Assembly (NCBI GenBank): GCA_045110335.1
Contig: JBGCGB010000002.1
Span: 62,001-126,000 of the forward strand
DNA: 64,000 bases
Direction: 5' to 3'
DNA from: CALBPI01 sp045110335
GTDB taxonomy: Bacteria > Pseudomonadota > Gammaproteobacteria > Steroidobacterales > Woeseiaceae
Below, piece by piece: positions 18,100-27,137 of this stretch (its first letter is position 1; every line of letters begins with the position of its first letter). A model generated the notes under the pieces. It worked only from the letters and a program-made list of their open reading frames with translations. It was not told the origin of the DNA and did no database searches. The position numbers were made by a program, and so were the translations under genes.

Positions 18100-20871
18100 C
18101 GGTGTTCGACGCCAGCTATCGCCGTCGCTTTCAACCATAAAACCTGGCCAGTATTGAAGGTCGAGTTTTAGCGTGATGACTTGCGGCATGTTGTTCCAAT
18201 CCAGCGTCGTCAGTCGCAGCGATTCACGATCTTTCTTGTCGGCCACGGCCGCGAGAAAACTATCCAGATCAGGCGTCGGCTGTTCATTCACTTCAACGAT
18301 TCGACGACCCGCCCACAATCCGTATCTTGTGGCCGGAGACCCATAGCTGAAGTAAGCGACATACACACCCGTGGGCGCAATGCCTCGCTGCCTTGCTAGC
18401 TCCCGATAAGGGTCTTGCAGCAATGCGCCAGCCCATTGAACCACCCGCTCGGCGCTTCGCCCGTCGAGCGTCACCGTTTCCACGTCGGCGGTGATTAACT
18501 CATTGTTGCGCCAAAACTCCAGCGTGACACTAGGCGCCTGGGTAGCCCGTTCGAGCTCACGAAAACTGGACACGAGGTTGCCGTTAACCGTCAGCAGAAT
18601 ATCGCCGGGCTGTAAGTGTTCAGCCGCGTTGGTTGCTGCCGCAATCCGATTGACTGATAGCGCCTGTCGGCGGCGTCCGTTGTGGGCCTCTAACTTGTCG
18701 AGCCAGCTCTCAGGCAAACCCAATTTTCGCGCACTGGCCAGAGGCATCAAACCCCATTCAGTCTCCAGTGAAAAAACAGGCCGCCCTTCCCGAACGATCT
18801 CTACAAACTCTTCGATAACAGCCGCCGGAATACCACGAGTCATTTGACCGCCATCGCCTTGCAAGGCGAAGCTCGACCAGCTGGCCACGACATTGCCACG
18901 GGCATCGCTCAGCACGCCATCAACGTTCGGCGCATTGACCACAGAAAGCGCTTCAATATTAAAGTCTCGGAAACGCAATGAGCGCGACGTTGGCAGTACT
19001 AACGGGTCTTTCGACGCAATCCTGGTTTCCTGAAGCACGACCCGATGGGCCGGCGTCAAACCGACAACCCAGACTTGATCGTCCGGTTCAAACTCACGCG
19101 ATTGTAGCTTCGCAGATTTGACGGGCGTATCGCCGATCAAGGCCGGATCGTATTGCACCATTGCCAAGTTATGCAGCGGATGGACATAAGCCACTTTCGC
19201 CGGAATTTCTAAAGACCCGGCAAACGTGATGGTGACATCACCCATCGCCATCGGCACCGTATTGCGGTCAACGACGACGTAACCGCGGTCTGCATCTACA
19301 ACGATACCGGTGCCGTAATAATGACGTTCGCCTACACCGGAGATCGTGAACGGCAAATCAAAATTCACTAATACCAATGACGAAGACAAGCGGCGCGCAC
19401 GTGGATCACTTTGCGGCGGGAACGTCGTTGTTCCCCCCGCTACGGCTGTCGCCTCAGGCCCGCGATCCAGCGCCTCGCATGGCCAAACACCAGTGGCGTC
19501 GTCTCGTTCGCAAAGACTGCCCGCATACCATGTGCGATCAATGCGAAGAATTCTAAGCTCCCGGCGTTGCGGGGATTCCATCGTGACATAGCGCACCGGC
19601 ACGCGTGCGTCGTCAGGTAGCGTTGCCAGAATCTCTTTGAGGGCCAAAATATCGGCAACCGGCTTCCCGTCGATTTCTACAATCACCGCGCCACGACTGA
19701 TCGCCGAGTTGCTAAAAAGATAGCCCGGATTGGCAATGTAGGCACCTTCCGGTGGCAGGTTGTAGTGCCGCGCTTGTTGGTATGACAGCGTATTGAGAAT
19801 CGCATCGCCGAACTCAAGAAAACGCCGCGGGGTGATGCTGTGCAAATCCGTCACCGGCAGCATCACATCACGCGATACGCCACCACGCTCAATCGTCAAC
19901 ACGACAGATTCGCCGACCTTGGCATCGAGCACTGACTCTAATGGCACAAACTCAGAGATAGCCTGACCATCCAAAGCCACCAGAATGTCGCCCGAGCGTA
20001 GTTGATCGCTGGCTTCCGAGCCTGGCAAGACATGCTGCACGACCAACATACCTGTTTGATCCGCAAACTGTTCGCGCATCATCGCTTCTGTTTGCGAACG
20101 TAAGCCCAATCGCCGTAGTTCGTCGTAAGGCTGGCGGCCAAACGTAGTTTGAAGTGTGCCACGGGAAACGCCCTCACCGGCGCGAATCAACTCCAACGCA
20201 CGTACGACGCGATGCAGGGGCAAGAAAAAGCTCGAGGCAGCACCGCTGCTACCACCAGCATTCAAAGCGAGCACATCACCATTCACATCGACGACCGGAG
20301 AACCCGATGAGCCACCGGAAGTACTTGAAGCCGCTTGGTAGTAGAACGTATTGAAATCGTTATAGTTACCGCGACCATACTGGGGGGCGGGCCGATCCAG
20401 TCGTGCCAGCGTACCCGCCAGAATCGACAACTTTTCACCGGCATCATTCCCGATCACACGAATTTCGCGACCCACTCTGGCCGCCGCCGGCTTTAACTTC
20501 AGCTCGGCAGGCTCAATGTAGCGAAGCGCCTTCGGATCGTAGCGATAGAGACCGAAGTCATGCACCGGATCGTAGTAAACCGGCTTCAGCGCAACCTCTT
20601 CGTTGTTCAGAAACACGGCTTCAGCGACAACGGGGCCCGGCGTAACGACATGACGGTTGGTCAGAATAAGACCTTGCTCTGCATCGACGACGAAACCGGT
20701 CGCCTGCGATGTGACGTTCCAGCCGGTGTCGAACGCACGGGTACTATCGATCTTGATCGATACGACACCGGTAGAAATTCGTTCAAGCGTCTCAGACCAC
20801 GCGCTGGTTTCAGCGAACGCGCAGACTGACATTGATGCGCCAATCACGCATCCCATCAAAAATCGTCTCAT
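18094..20871 (-). CDS. Duplicated HtrA-type serine protease with degenerate second domain (Nma111-like)
   Basis: 925 aa with an N-terminal signal peptide (FLMGCVIGASMSVCAFAE). The first trypsin-like domain has an intact triad: His74 in TNRHVV, Asp105 in HDFGLYRYD and Ser189 in GGSSGSPV. PDZ domains follow (e.g. LVVQHVLPGSEASDQLRSGDILVALDG). A second trypsin-like domain begins near residue 490 but its catalytic His region reads VDRNTV, the Asp region HNLAMVQYD and the Ser loop VDGVLSD, so all three catalytic residues are replaced. Further PDZ-like segments (LQPGDILLTVNGN) end the protein. This active/dead duplication with several PDZ domains is the architecture of eukaryotic Nma111. Probably a periplasmic quality-control protease; substrate unknown. 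Confidence 0.88.
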   Translation of the reverse strand: MRRFLMGCVIGASMSVCAFAETSAWSETLERISTGVVSIKIDSTRAFDTGWNVTSQATGFVVDAEQGLILTNRHVVTPGPVVAEAVFLNNEEVALKPVYYDPVHDFGLYRYDPKALRYIEPAELKLKPAAARVGREIRVIGNDAGEKLSILAGTLARLDRPAPQYGRGNYNDFNTFYYQAASSTSGGSSGSPVVDVNGDVLALNAGGSSGAASSFFLPLHRVVRALELIRAGEGVSRGTLQTTFGRQPYDELRRLGLRSQTEAMMREQFADQTGMLVVQHVLPGSEASDQLRSGDILVALDGQAISEFVPLESVLDAKVGESVVLTIERGGVSRDVMLPVTDLHSITPRRFLEFGDAILNTLSYQQARHYNLPPEGAYIANPGYLFSNSAISRGAVIVEIDGKPVADILALKEILATLPDDARVPVRYVTMESPQRRELRILRIDRTWYAGSLCERDDATGVWPCEALDRGPEATAVAGGTTTFPPQSDPRARRLSSSLVLVNFDLPFTISGVGERHYYGTGIVVDADRGYVVVDRNTVPMAMGDVTITFAGSLEIPAKVAYVHPLHNLAMVQYDPALIGDTPVKSAKLQSREFEPDDQVWVVGLTPAHRVVLQETRIASKDPLVLPTSRSLRFRDFNIEALSVVNAPNVDGVLSDARGNVVASWSSFALQGDGGQMTRGIPAAVIEEFVEIVREGRPVFSLETEWGLMPLASARKLGLPESWLDKLEAHNGRRRQALSVNRIAAATNAAEHLQPGDILLTVNGNLVSSFRELERATQAPSVTLEFWRNNELITADVETVTLDGRSAERVVQWAGALLQDPYRELARQRGIAPTGVYVAYFSYGSPATRYGLWAGRRIVEVNEQPTPDLDSFLAAVADKKDRESLRLTTLDWNNMPQVITLKLDLQYWPGFMVESDGDSWRRTPL

Positions 20872-20923
20872 GAAGCTAACTCTGCCTATTGGATTTGTTG
20901 TTCCAGTCTAGGCTAGGACAGCG

Positions 20924-22402
20924 TTAGTCTCCAGCAGTTGCACGCCATGCGATATCTAACTCACGCGCCGCTTTGACATCATCTAGACGTCGTACCGGCA
21001 TATTCTGTGGCGCGGCATGAATCGCGTCCGGGTCATTGACGATTTTTTCACCCAGCCGAACCATCGCATCCACAAACGCGTCGAGCATTTCTTTCGCCTC
21101 GGTCTCCGTAGGCTCAATCAACAAGCACTCAGGTACCAAAAGCGGGAAATAGGTCGTCGGTGCATGGAATCCTTCGTCAAGCAACGCCTTGGCAATATCC
21201 ATCGCTGTAATATGATGCTCACGAGCAGCACGTTTCATCGTGACAATAAATTCATGACTGGCGCGGCGCTCCGGGAACGCCAGCTGGAATCCCGCATCGC
21301 GCAATTTCGCCATCAAATAGTTCGCATTCAGGGTCGCAAACTCACCGACACGACGCATGCCGTCATCGCCGAGCATGCGCATGTATATGTAGGCGCGCAA
21401 CAGAACACCGGCATTGCCCATGAACCCGGAAAGTCGCCCAATACTATCGGGCAAATCCTTTTCATCCAGCCAACGATAGCCATCATCGGTTTTGCCAATC
21501 ACCGGAATAGGCATGTAAGGCAGCAATCGCTCGCCCACACCAACAGCACCGGACCCGGGCCCACCGCCACCGTGCGGCGTTGAGAAGGTCTTATGCAGAT
21601 TCATATGAATCACATCGAAACCCATATCACCAGGGCGCACTTTGCCGAGAATGGCATTCAAGTTAGCGCCATCGTAGTAAAGCAAGCCACCAGCGCCATG
21701 CACGATTTCCGCAATCTCTTCGATACGGCGTTCGAAAACGCCCAGTGTGGATGGGTTGGTCAGCATAATGCCGGCTGTGTTTGGCCCGACAGCGGCTTTG
21801 AGCGCGTCGATATCAACATCGCCCTGATCATCGGTTGGTAACTCAACAACCTTGCAGCCACACATGGTAGCCGTTGCCGGGTTTGTACCATGGGCAGCAT
21901 CCGGCACGAGAATTTCGTTTCTGGCTAAATCGCCGCGTGCGCGATGATAGGCGCGAATCATCGCCACGCCCGTCAGCTCGCCTTGCGCACCCGCCATTGG
22001 CGTCAACGAAACACCTTGCATTCCGGTCACCGACTTAAGCATCTCTTGAAGCTCAAACATGGTTTCCAGAAAACCCTGGCCATGACTCTCGGGCCCCAAC
22101 GGATGCCGATTCAGAAAACCGGGCAACATCGCTAATGAATTACAAGCCCGCGGGTTGTACTTCATCGTGCAGGAGCCCAATGGGTAGAAATGCGTGTCGA
22201 TTGAAAAATTCTTTTGCGATAACTGGGTGAAATGCCGAACCACTTGAAGTTCCGAAACTTCGGGCAAGACCGTCTTATCCGTGCGACGCGCTGAGGCTGG
22301 AATATCGGTACCTGCCATTAACGCATCAACGCTCTCAAGTGGCGCCTGAGCATTGGCGAAACGACCTTCGCGAGACAATTCAAAAATGAGGGGTTGTGTC
22401 AT
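20924..22402 (-). CDS. gcvPB: Glycine dehydrogenase (decarboxylating) subunit 2, P-protein beta
   Basis: 492 aa from ATG 22402; the frame is open further upstream inside gcvPA but the family begins at MTQPLIFELSREGR. It is the C-terminal half of the split glycine decarboxylase P-protein and carries the PLP lysine in NLHKTFSTPHGGGGPG. The DTHFYPLGSCTMKYNP motif is typical of subunit 2. Together with GcvPA it decarboxylates glycine and passes the aminomethyl group to lipoyl-GcvH. Last gene of the gcvT-gcvH-gcvPA-gcvPB transcript, ten bases after gcvPA. Confidence 0.96.
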   Translation of the reverse strand: MTQPLIFELSREGRFANAQAPLESVDALMAGTDIPASARRTDKTVLPEVSELQVVRHFTQLSQKNFSIDTHFYPLGSCTMKYNPRACNSLAMLPGFLNRHPLGPESHGQGFLETMFELQEMLKSVTGMQGVSLTPMAGAQGELTGVAMIRAYHRARGDLARNEILVPDAAHGTNPATATMCGCKVVELPTDDQGDVDIDALKAAVGPNTAGIMLTNPSTLGVFERRIEEIAEIVHGAGGLLYYDGANLNAILGKVRPGDMGFDVIHMNLHKTFSTPHGGGGPGSGAVGVGERLLPYMPIPVIGKTDDGYRWLDEKDLPDSIGRLSGFMGNAGVLLRAYIYMRMLGDDGMRRVGEFATLNANYLMAKLRDAGFQLAFPERRASHEFIVTMKRAAREHHITAMDIAKALLDEGFHAPTTYFPLLVPECLLIEPTETEAKEMLDAFVDAMVRLGEKIVNDPDAIHAAPQNMPVRRLDDVKAARELDIAWRATAGD

Positions 22403-22412
22403 ATTGATTCTC

Positions 22413-23792
22413 CTACCCTGCATCACGCAGTGTCGCGCCGGACAATGCATCGGAAAAGACACTGACGTAGCGGGCCAGATCTTCTTCTGTTTTGGTTTCT
22501 GTCGCACAAACCAGCATGGCATGACCCAACTCGGGATAATCCGCTGATAAGTCCAAACCGCCCAATACACCCTCGGCGGCCATTGCCGTCAGAACCGGCG
22601 CAACCGGTCTATCGAGCACAACGACACCTTCATGGAAGACAGGCGTCGGGAACGCCTGCCGAACCGCCGGCAATTGATTGAGCTGTTTCAACAGCGATCG
22701 TGTGTTTTGGTGACTAGCGGCCGCGACACGAGCGAGCCCTTGCTCACCCAGCAGCGACAAATAGATCGTCGCGGCCGTGACCATCAAACCTTGGTTAGTA
22801 CAGATATTGGACGTCGCTTTGGAGCGACGGATATGCTGCTCGCGCGCCTGCAATGTCAGCGTGAAGCCGGGCTTGCCATCGACGTCCAACGTACGCCCGA
22901 CTATGCGTCCGGGAAGCTGCCTGACCATCGACTGGCGAGTGGTCATGAAACCAAAGTAAGGACCGCCGGATGACAGCGGTACACCGAGCGGCTGCCCTTC
23001 GCCACAAACGATATCGGCACCACGCTCGCCCCATTGGCCTGGCGGCTTCAACAAAGCCAGCGCCGTCGGGTTGACGACCGCAATGACCAAAGCGCCGACC
23101 GCATGCGCCGCATCGGTTAGCGCGTCCACTTCTTCGATACAACCAAAGAAGTTGGGTTGCGAGATAACCACCGCGACAGGCGCATCTTCGCCGCTAGCAA
23201 TCGCAGCGGGATCCGCGAGCCCCGTTTCTTTAGAAAACGGAATCTCGTCGAACAGCAACCCTTGCGTACCGGCAATCGCCTCAGCCACTTTTTGATAAGT
23301 GCGATTCACGCCACCGGCGAACAAGATCCGTTTCGATTTGCTCTTTCGATTCGCACGTACGGCCATCAATGCCGCTTCCGCAACTGCCGACGCACCGTCG
23401 TAAAGCGAGGCGTTGCTCACATCCATACCGGTCAAGCTCGCAATCATCGATTGGTACTCGTAGATGACCTGCAGCGTGCCCTGGCTCGCCTCCGCTTGAT
23501 AGGGCGTATAAGCACTATAAAACTCGCCGCGGGTTGTCACCTGCCAAACAGCCGCCGGAATGTGATGCTCGTAAGCACCGGCGCCAATGAAACTCAAAGC
23601 ATCGGCGTCCTTGGCAGCCCGATCATGCATCAGCCGTGTCACGGCCATCTCGTTGATCGGGGCAGGGACACCCGCGAGTGAATCAATGCGTAAAGACGCG
23701 GGAATCTCATCGAACAACTCGTCGATAGAGTCAGCGCCGATCGCTTGAAGCATCGCTTCAATCTCGGCATCAGTGTGCGGAATAAACGGCAT
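22413..23792 (-). CDS. gcvPA: Glycine dehydrogenase (decarboxylating) subunit 1, P-protein alpha
   Basis: 459 aa, N-terminal half of the split P-protein; typical openings MPFIPHTDAEIEAML and FIGAGAYEHHIPAAV, then the TPYQAEASQGTLQ and EYQSMIASLTGMDVSNASLYDGA motifs. It lacks the PLP lysine, which is in GcvPB, as expected for subunit 1 of the heterotetramer. The split (two-gene) form, rather than the fused about 950-aa GcvP of E. coli, is common in Xanthomonadales relatives, Firmicutes and archaea. It lies 20 bp downstream of gcvH. Confidence 0.96.
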   Translation of the reverse strand: MPFIPHTDAEIEAMLQAIGADSIDELFDEIPASLRIDSLAGVPAPINEMAVTRLMHDRAAKDADALSFIGAGAYEHHIPAAVWQVTTRGEFYSAYTPYQAEASQGTLQVIYEYQSMIASLTGMDVSNASLYDGASAVAEAALMAVRANRKSKSKRILFAGGVNRTYQKVAEAIAGTQGLLFDEIPFSKETGLADPAAIASGEDAPVAVVISQPNFFGCIEEVDALTDAAHAVGALVIAVVNPTALALLKPPGQWGERGADIVCGEGQPLGVPLSSGGPYFGFMTTRQSMVRQLPGRIVGRTLDVDGKPGFTLTLQAREQHIRRSKATSNICTNQGLMVTAATIYLSLLGEQGLARVAAASHQNTRSLLKQLNQLPAVRQAFPTPVFHEGVVVLDRPVAPVLTAMAAEGVLGGLDLSADYPELGHAMLVCATETKTEEDLARYVSVFSDALSGATLRDAG

Positions 23793-23812
23793 GGTCTTGT
23801 CCTGGTATTCGT

Positions 23813-24208
23813 TTAGTCTTCGAGGTCATCCAAGAACTGCTGATAGCTTTCGGCATCCATCAGTTCTTCGAGCGCAGATTTGTCATCGGGTAGAATTTTC
23901 GCAATCCAGCCTTCGCCATACGGATCGGAGTTGATCAGCTCGGGCGCATCGGCGAGTGCTTCGTTGGCTTCAGTGACTTTAGCGTCCAACGGCGCGTACA
24001 CATCCGACGCAGCTTTGACCGACTCGACAACCGCGAGGCCATCTCCGGTCGTTAACACCTGATCGATTTCGGGAAGCTCCACATAAACAAGATCGCCCAA
24101 AGCTTGTTGCGCATGATCGGTGATACCAACGACGACACTGCCGTCATCTTCGATACGTAACCATTCATGTTCGTCGGTAAACTTAAGATCGCCGGGTAGT
24201 TCAGACAT
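23813..24208 (-). CDS. gcvH: Glycine cleavage system H protein
   Basis: 131 aa lipoyl carrier that shuttles the aminomethyl intermediate between P-, T- and L-proteins. The lipoylated lysine is in VVESVKAASDVYAP, the canonical ESVKA motif at about residue 65. N-terminal KFTDEHEWL and C-terminal GWIAKI are also typical. Length equals the family norm (128-131 aa). Preceded by an AGGAGA Shine-Dalgarno sequence; sits 39 bp after gcvT. Confidence 0.97.
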   Translation of the reverse strand: MSELPGDLKFTDEHEWLRIEDDGSVVVGITDHAQQALGDLVYVELPEIDQVLTTGDGLAVVESVKAASDVYAPLDAKVTEANEALADAPELINSDPYGEGWIAKILPDDKSALEELMDAESYQQFLDDLED

Positions 24209-24247
24209 CGCTTGTTTTCTCCTGTCTCATTCTCACTAATGCAAATT

Positions 24248-25342
24248 CTAGAGGTCGATCATCACTTTGCCGCGACGGACAAAAGGCGGTGCCACAACCT
24301 GTACGGCCAATCGGCGTTTCCTGACTTCAACGAACGCGGTTGCATCGACCGATGTCGCGACGCGAGCCAGAGCGATTGACCGTTGTAGTGTGGGTGAAAA
24401 CCCGCCACTCGTCAGTTCACCAATCGCATTGCCATCGTTGTCTACGACCACTTGATGGTCGCGCAAGACACCTTTGTCTAGCAACAACAAACCCACCAAC
24501 TTTTGATCGTTGGGATTCGGCGATTGGCGCAAAGCCGCTGCGCCAATAAAATCGCGCGTGTCCAAACCGGCAACCGTCCATGCCAGATTTGCAGCATAGG
24601 GTGTGGTTACATCATCCATGTCCGAGCCGTAAAGATTCAATCCGGCTTCTAGTCGCAAAGTATCGCGTGCACCTAAACCGCAAGGCTCGATACCTTGCGC
24701 TGCGGCCGACTGCCAAAATTCCGCCGCCTCAGACTCTGGCAACACAATTTCCCAACCATCTTCACCGGTGTACCCGGTGCGGGCCACAAACCAATCGTCG
24801 GACTCAACCGCATGGAACGGTTTCAACGCAAGCGCCGCGTCGCGGACCGTATCCGGCAACAGCGATGCAGCACGCTCGCGTGCCTTCGGGCCTTGCACGG
24901 CGATCATCGCCAGTGCGGCGCGTTCGGTCAGTGTGATTTCAAAGTTTGCGGCAACTTCAGCCAACCATGCGAGATCTTTTTCGCGCGTCGCTGCATTGAC
25001 CACGAGTCGATAGCGATCTTCACCACGCCAATAAGCGATCAGATCATCGATGACACCGCCATCTTCGTTAAGCATACAAGTGTAGACAGCCTGACCCGGA
25101 ACACCGGCTTTGTCGATATCGTTGGCCAACAGCTTTTGCAAAAAGTCGCGCGGCGCGCCTGGCTCACCCGCAATATCGACAATCGTCATATGCGACACGT
25201 CAAACATGCCACTGTCGCGCCGGACCTGATGGTGTTCATCAAGTTGCGAGCCATAATGCAAAGGCATTGACCATCCGCCGAAATCGACCATACGGCCACC
25301 GGACGATTCGTGAAGATCATGTAAAGCAGTTTTCTTTAACAT
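24248..25342 (-). CDS. gcvT: Glycine cleavage system T protein (aminomethyltransferase)
   Basis: 364 aa. Transfers the one-carbon unit from aminomethyl-lipoyl GcvH to tetrahydrofolate, releasing ammonia. Signatures: KTALHDLHESSGGRMVDFGGW at the start, FDVSHM, NEDGGVIDDLIAYW (folate-binding Asp) and RTGYTGEDGWEI. First gene of the operon and directly downstream of the tandem glycine riboswitch; a CGGAG ribosome-binding site lies six bases before the ATG, about 55 nt after the second aptamer. Confidence 0.96.
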   Translation of the reverse strand: MLKKTALHDLHESSGGRMVDFGGWSMPLHYGSQLDEHHQVRRDSGMFDVSHMTIVDIAGEPGAPRDFLQKLLANDIDKAGVPGQAVYTCMLNEDGGVIDDLIAYWRGEDRYRLVVNAATREKDLAWLAEVAANFEITLTERAALAMIAVQGPKARERAASLLPDTVRDAALALKPFHAVESDDWFVARTGYTGEDGWEIVLPESEAAEFWQSAAAQGIEPCGLGARDTLRLEAGLNLYGSDMDDVTTPYAANLAWTVAGLDTRDFIGAAALRQSPNPNDQKLVGLLLLDKGVLRDHQVVVDNDGNAIGELTSGGFSPTLQRSIALARVATSVDATAFVEVRKRRLAVQVVAPPFVRRGKVMIDL

Positions 25343-25397
25343 CTCGACTCCGATACAGACAAACAGACAAAGCGACCATCATTCTGATGATCATCAT

Positions 25398-25578
25398 CGC
25401 CCCTCTGTCCGTGAACCTGAGAGATGTCATGCAGCATGCTGCACTTCTCACCTTCGGTGGGCTAAATAGCCGCTCTCCAGAGCCGATCCGAGCATGCTGT
25501 CCGTGGTACCTGAGCGTTTCCGGGCTGGTTGCGCCTTCGGTGTTCCGAACGTGCCGAAATCTCTCCAGCACACTCCTA
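25398..25578 (-). promoter_or_regulatory. Tandem glycine riboswitch upstream of gcvT
   Basis: On the minus strand two glycine aptamers lie in series. Aptamer 1 (about 25578-25496) shows CTGGAGAG, ACCGAAGGCGCAA, AAACGCTCAGG and ACGGACAGCA; aptamer 2 (about 25482-25398) shows CTGGAGAG, ACCGAAGG, a long hairpin GCAGCATGCTGC, CTCTCAGG and CGGACAGAGGGG. These are the conserved GGAGAG, CCGAAGG, CTCAGG and CGGACAG elements of the glycine riboswitch, which turns on glycine-cleavage genes when glycine is abundant. No terminator hairpin with a U-run is visible between it and the gcvT ribosome-binding site, so control is more likely translational; that is inference. Confidence 0.95.
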
Positions 25579-25740
25579 AGATCGAGTGGCGATCATAGCT
25601 TACACGTCTTTGGCAGGCTAGCGCGTGAAGTACCTTGGCGAAGAAAACGCTGGCAAGACAAGCTGCTGCGAATGACTTATCGGATTGGCGTTAAGCGCAG
25701 ACGTAGCGCAAGAGGCCAGCGACGCGCAGAACATACGATG
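25579..25740. other. Spacer between Lrp gene and glycine riboswitch
   Basis: The 160 bases upstream of the riboswitch presumably hold the gcv promoter on the minus strand. I see no convincing open reading frame, terminator or repeat. The plus-strand open frame that spans the riboswitch and this spacer has no family match and is antisense to the aptamers. Confidence 0.5.
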
Positions 25741-26211
25741 TTACTCGATGAAACCAGCTTCGAGGGGTAGCGCGGTTGTTCGCTTGAGCTGCCTGAGCAC
25801 GAAGCTCGTATTCGCGACATTCACGCCATGATCCGAAAGCAAACGCTTCGTCAACAGTTGGTCAAAGTCATCCACGCTGCCAGCGACCACCTTGAGTAAG
25901 TAATCGTATCGGCCACTTAACGAATGGCACTCGAGAATGGCATCCGTCGTTGCAACGAGATTGGTAAACTTCTTAAGCGTTTCTGGCCGGTGATCGCGCA
26001 ACGATACATGCACGAAAGCCATGATCTGCAAGCCAACGGCACCGCGATTGATATGCGCACAATATCCATCGATCACACCATCTTTTTGCAGGCGCTGCAC
26101 GCGCCTTAGACAGGGCGACGGAGACAAGCCAACCGTCTCTGCAAGCGCTTGATTCGAGATACGCCCGTCGCGTTGCAGTACATCTAAAATCTTGAGATCA
26201 AATAAATCCAT
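25741..26211 (-). CDS. Lrp/AsnC-family transcriptional regulator
   Basis: 156 aa. N-terminal winged HTH (LDLKILDVLQRDGRISNQALAETVGLSPSPCLRRVQRL, read in two parts: LQRDGRISNQALAE then VGLSPSPCLRRVQRL) and a C-terminal RAM/AsnC ligand domain (ECHSLSGRYDYLLKVV, with the GxxDY effector-site signature). Length is normal for Lrp paralogs. It is divergent from phhA across an AT-rich 110-bp region, the usual arrangement for an Lrp-type regulator and its target, so control of phenylalanine hydroxylase by an aromatic amino acid is the likeliest role. It also lies directly upstream of the gcv operon, but the riboswitch and spacer separate them. Confidence 0.93.
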   Translation of the reverse strand: MDLFDLKILDVLQRDGRISNQALAETVGLSPSPCLRRVQRLQKDGVIDGYCAHINRGAVGLQIMAFVHVSLRDHRPETLKKFTNLVATTDAILECHSLSGRYDYLLKVVAGSVDDFDQLLTKRLLSDHGVNVANTSFVLRQLKRTTALPLEAGFIE

Positions 26212-26321
26212 GGCAATTTTATTAACTAATCACGACTCTATATATAAGAATATTGCGCTATTAGACAAATTTAGACATCTATTTGCAATAAAAAACGAGT
26301 AATCTAACGTAAAATAGCGCT

Positions 26322-27137
26322 ATGAATACCAACTATCAAGATACGAGCAACAGCCAGCCACCTGCAGGCTACGTAGCAAAAACACCGGATGCCTCGGGCT
26401 ACATAAGCTACACCGGCGATGAAGATGCAGTTTGGCAGACGCTTTACGAAAGACAGTTGGAGGTCCTCCCCGGCCGGGCTTGCAAGGCTTACATCGATGC
26501 CCTTCGCACGTTGAGCTTGCCGAATGACAGAATTCCACAATGCCCGGAAATCAGCGAGCGTCTTAACAGCTTGACGGGATGGGGCGTGACACCGGTGCCG
26601 GCCATCATTCCCGCACAAGACTTTTTTGATTTGCTTGCAAACAAGCAGTTTCCGGCGGCGTCTTTTATCCGGCGACGCGACGAACTCGACTACCTAGAAG
26701 AGCCAGACATTTTTCATGAGATTTTCGGCCATGCACCGCATTTAACTGACGAACGTTTTGCCGCCTTTACCCATGCTTATGGGCTTGCCGGTCAGACAGC
26801 TTCCGAAGCGGATCGCCTTCTGCTCGCCAGACTCTATTGGTTTACGGCAGAATTCGGGCTGGTTAGAACTGACGAAGGCGTGCAAGCCTATGGCGCCGGT
26901 ATATGTTCGTCGCCCGGCGAGACGCGCTACGCCGTGGAAAGCGAGCAACCGGAGCGAAGACGCTTCGATGTTCTGGATGTGCTGCGAACCCCGTTTCGTA
27001 TCGACACGTTTCAGCCAATCTATTATGTGATCGACAGTTTTGACCAACTCTTCGAACTCGCCAGCATCGACCTGAGCGCAGAGCTATCGAAAGCCAAAGA
27101 ACTGGGTGATTTCGAACCGGCTTGGGACAGCGATTAG
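26322..27137 (+). CDS. phhA: Phenylalanine-4-hydroxylase
   Basis: 271 aa, the monomeric bacterial type without a regulatory ACT domain. Pterin-dependent, non-heme iron conversion of phenylalanine to tyrosine. The iron ligands are the two histidines of HEIFGHAPHL (about residues 132 and 137) and the glutamate of YWFTAEFGLV (about 177). The motif SFIRRRDELDYLEEPDIF is typical. The pterin recycling enzyme PhhB is not adjacent. The AT-rich upstream region and divergent Lrp gene suggest Lrp-type regulation. The 3' end overlaps the convergent ligase gene by four bases. Confidence 0.96.
   Translation: MNTNYQDTSNSQPPAGYVAKTPDASGYISYTGDEDAVWQTLYERQLEVLPGRACKAYIDALRTLSLPNDRIPQCPEISERLNSLTGWGVTPVPAIIPAQDFFDLLANKQFPAASFIRRRDELDYLEEPDIFHEIFGHAPHLTDERFAAFTHAYGLAGQTASEADRLLLARLYWFTAEFGLVRTDEGVQAYGAGICSSPGETRYAVESEQPERRRFDVLDVLRTPFRIDTFQPIYYVIDSFDQLFELASIDLSAELSKAKELGDFEPAWDSD

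Noticed and set aside
22403..22570. N-terminal extension of gcvPB into gcvPA
   Set aside because: Sequence there is out of frame gcvPA; the family starts at ATG 22402.
25267..25770. 167-codon plus-strand open frame across the gcvT 5' region
   Set aside because: It is antisense to the glycine riboswitch and gcvT start; no domain-like sequence.
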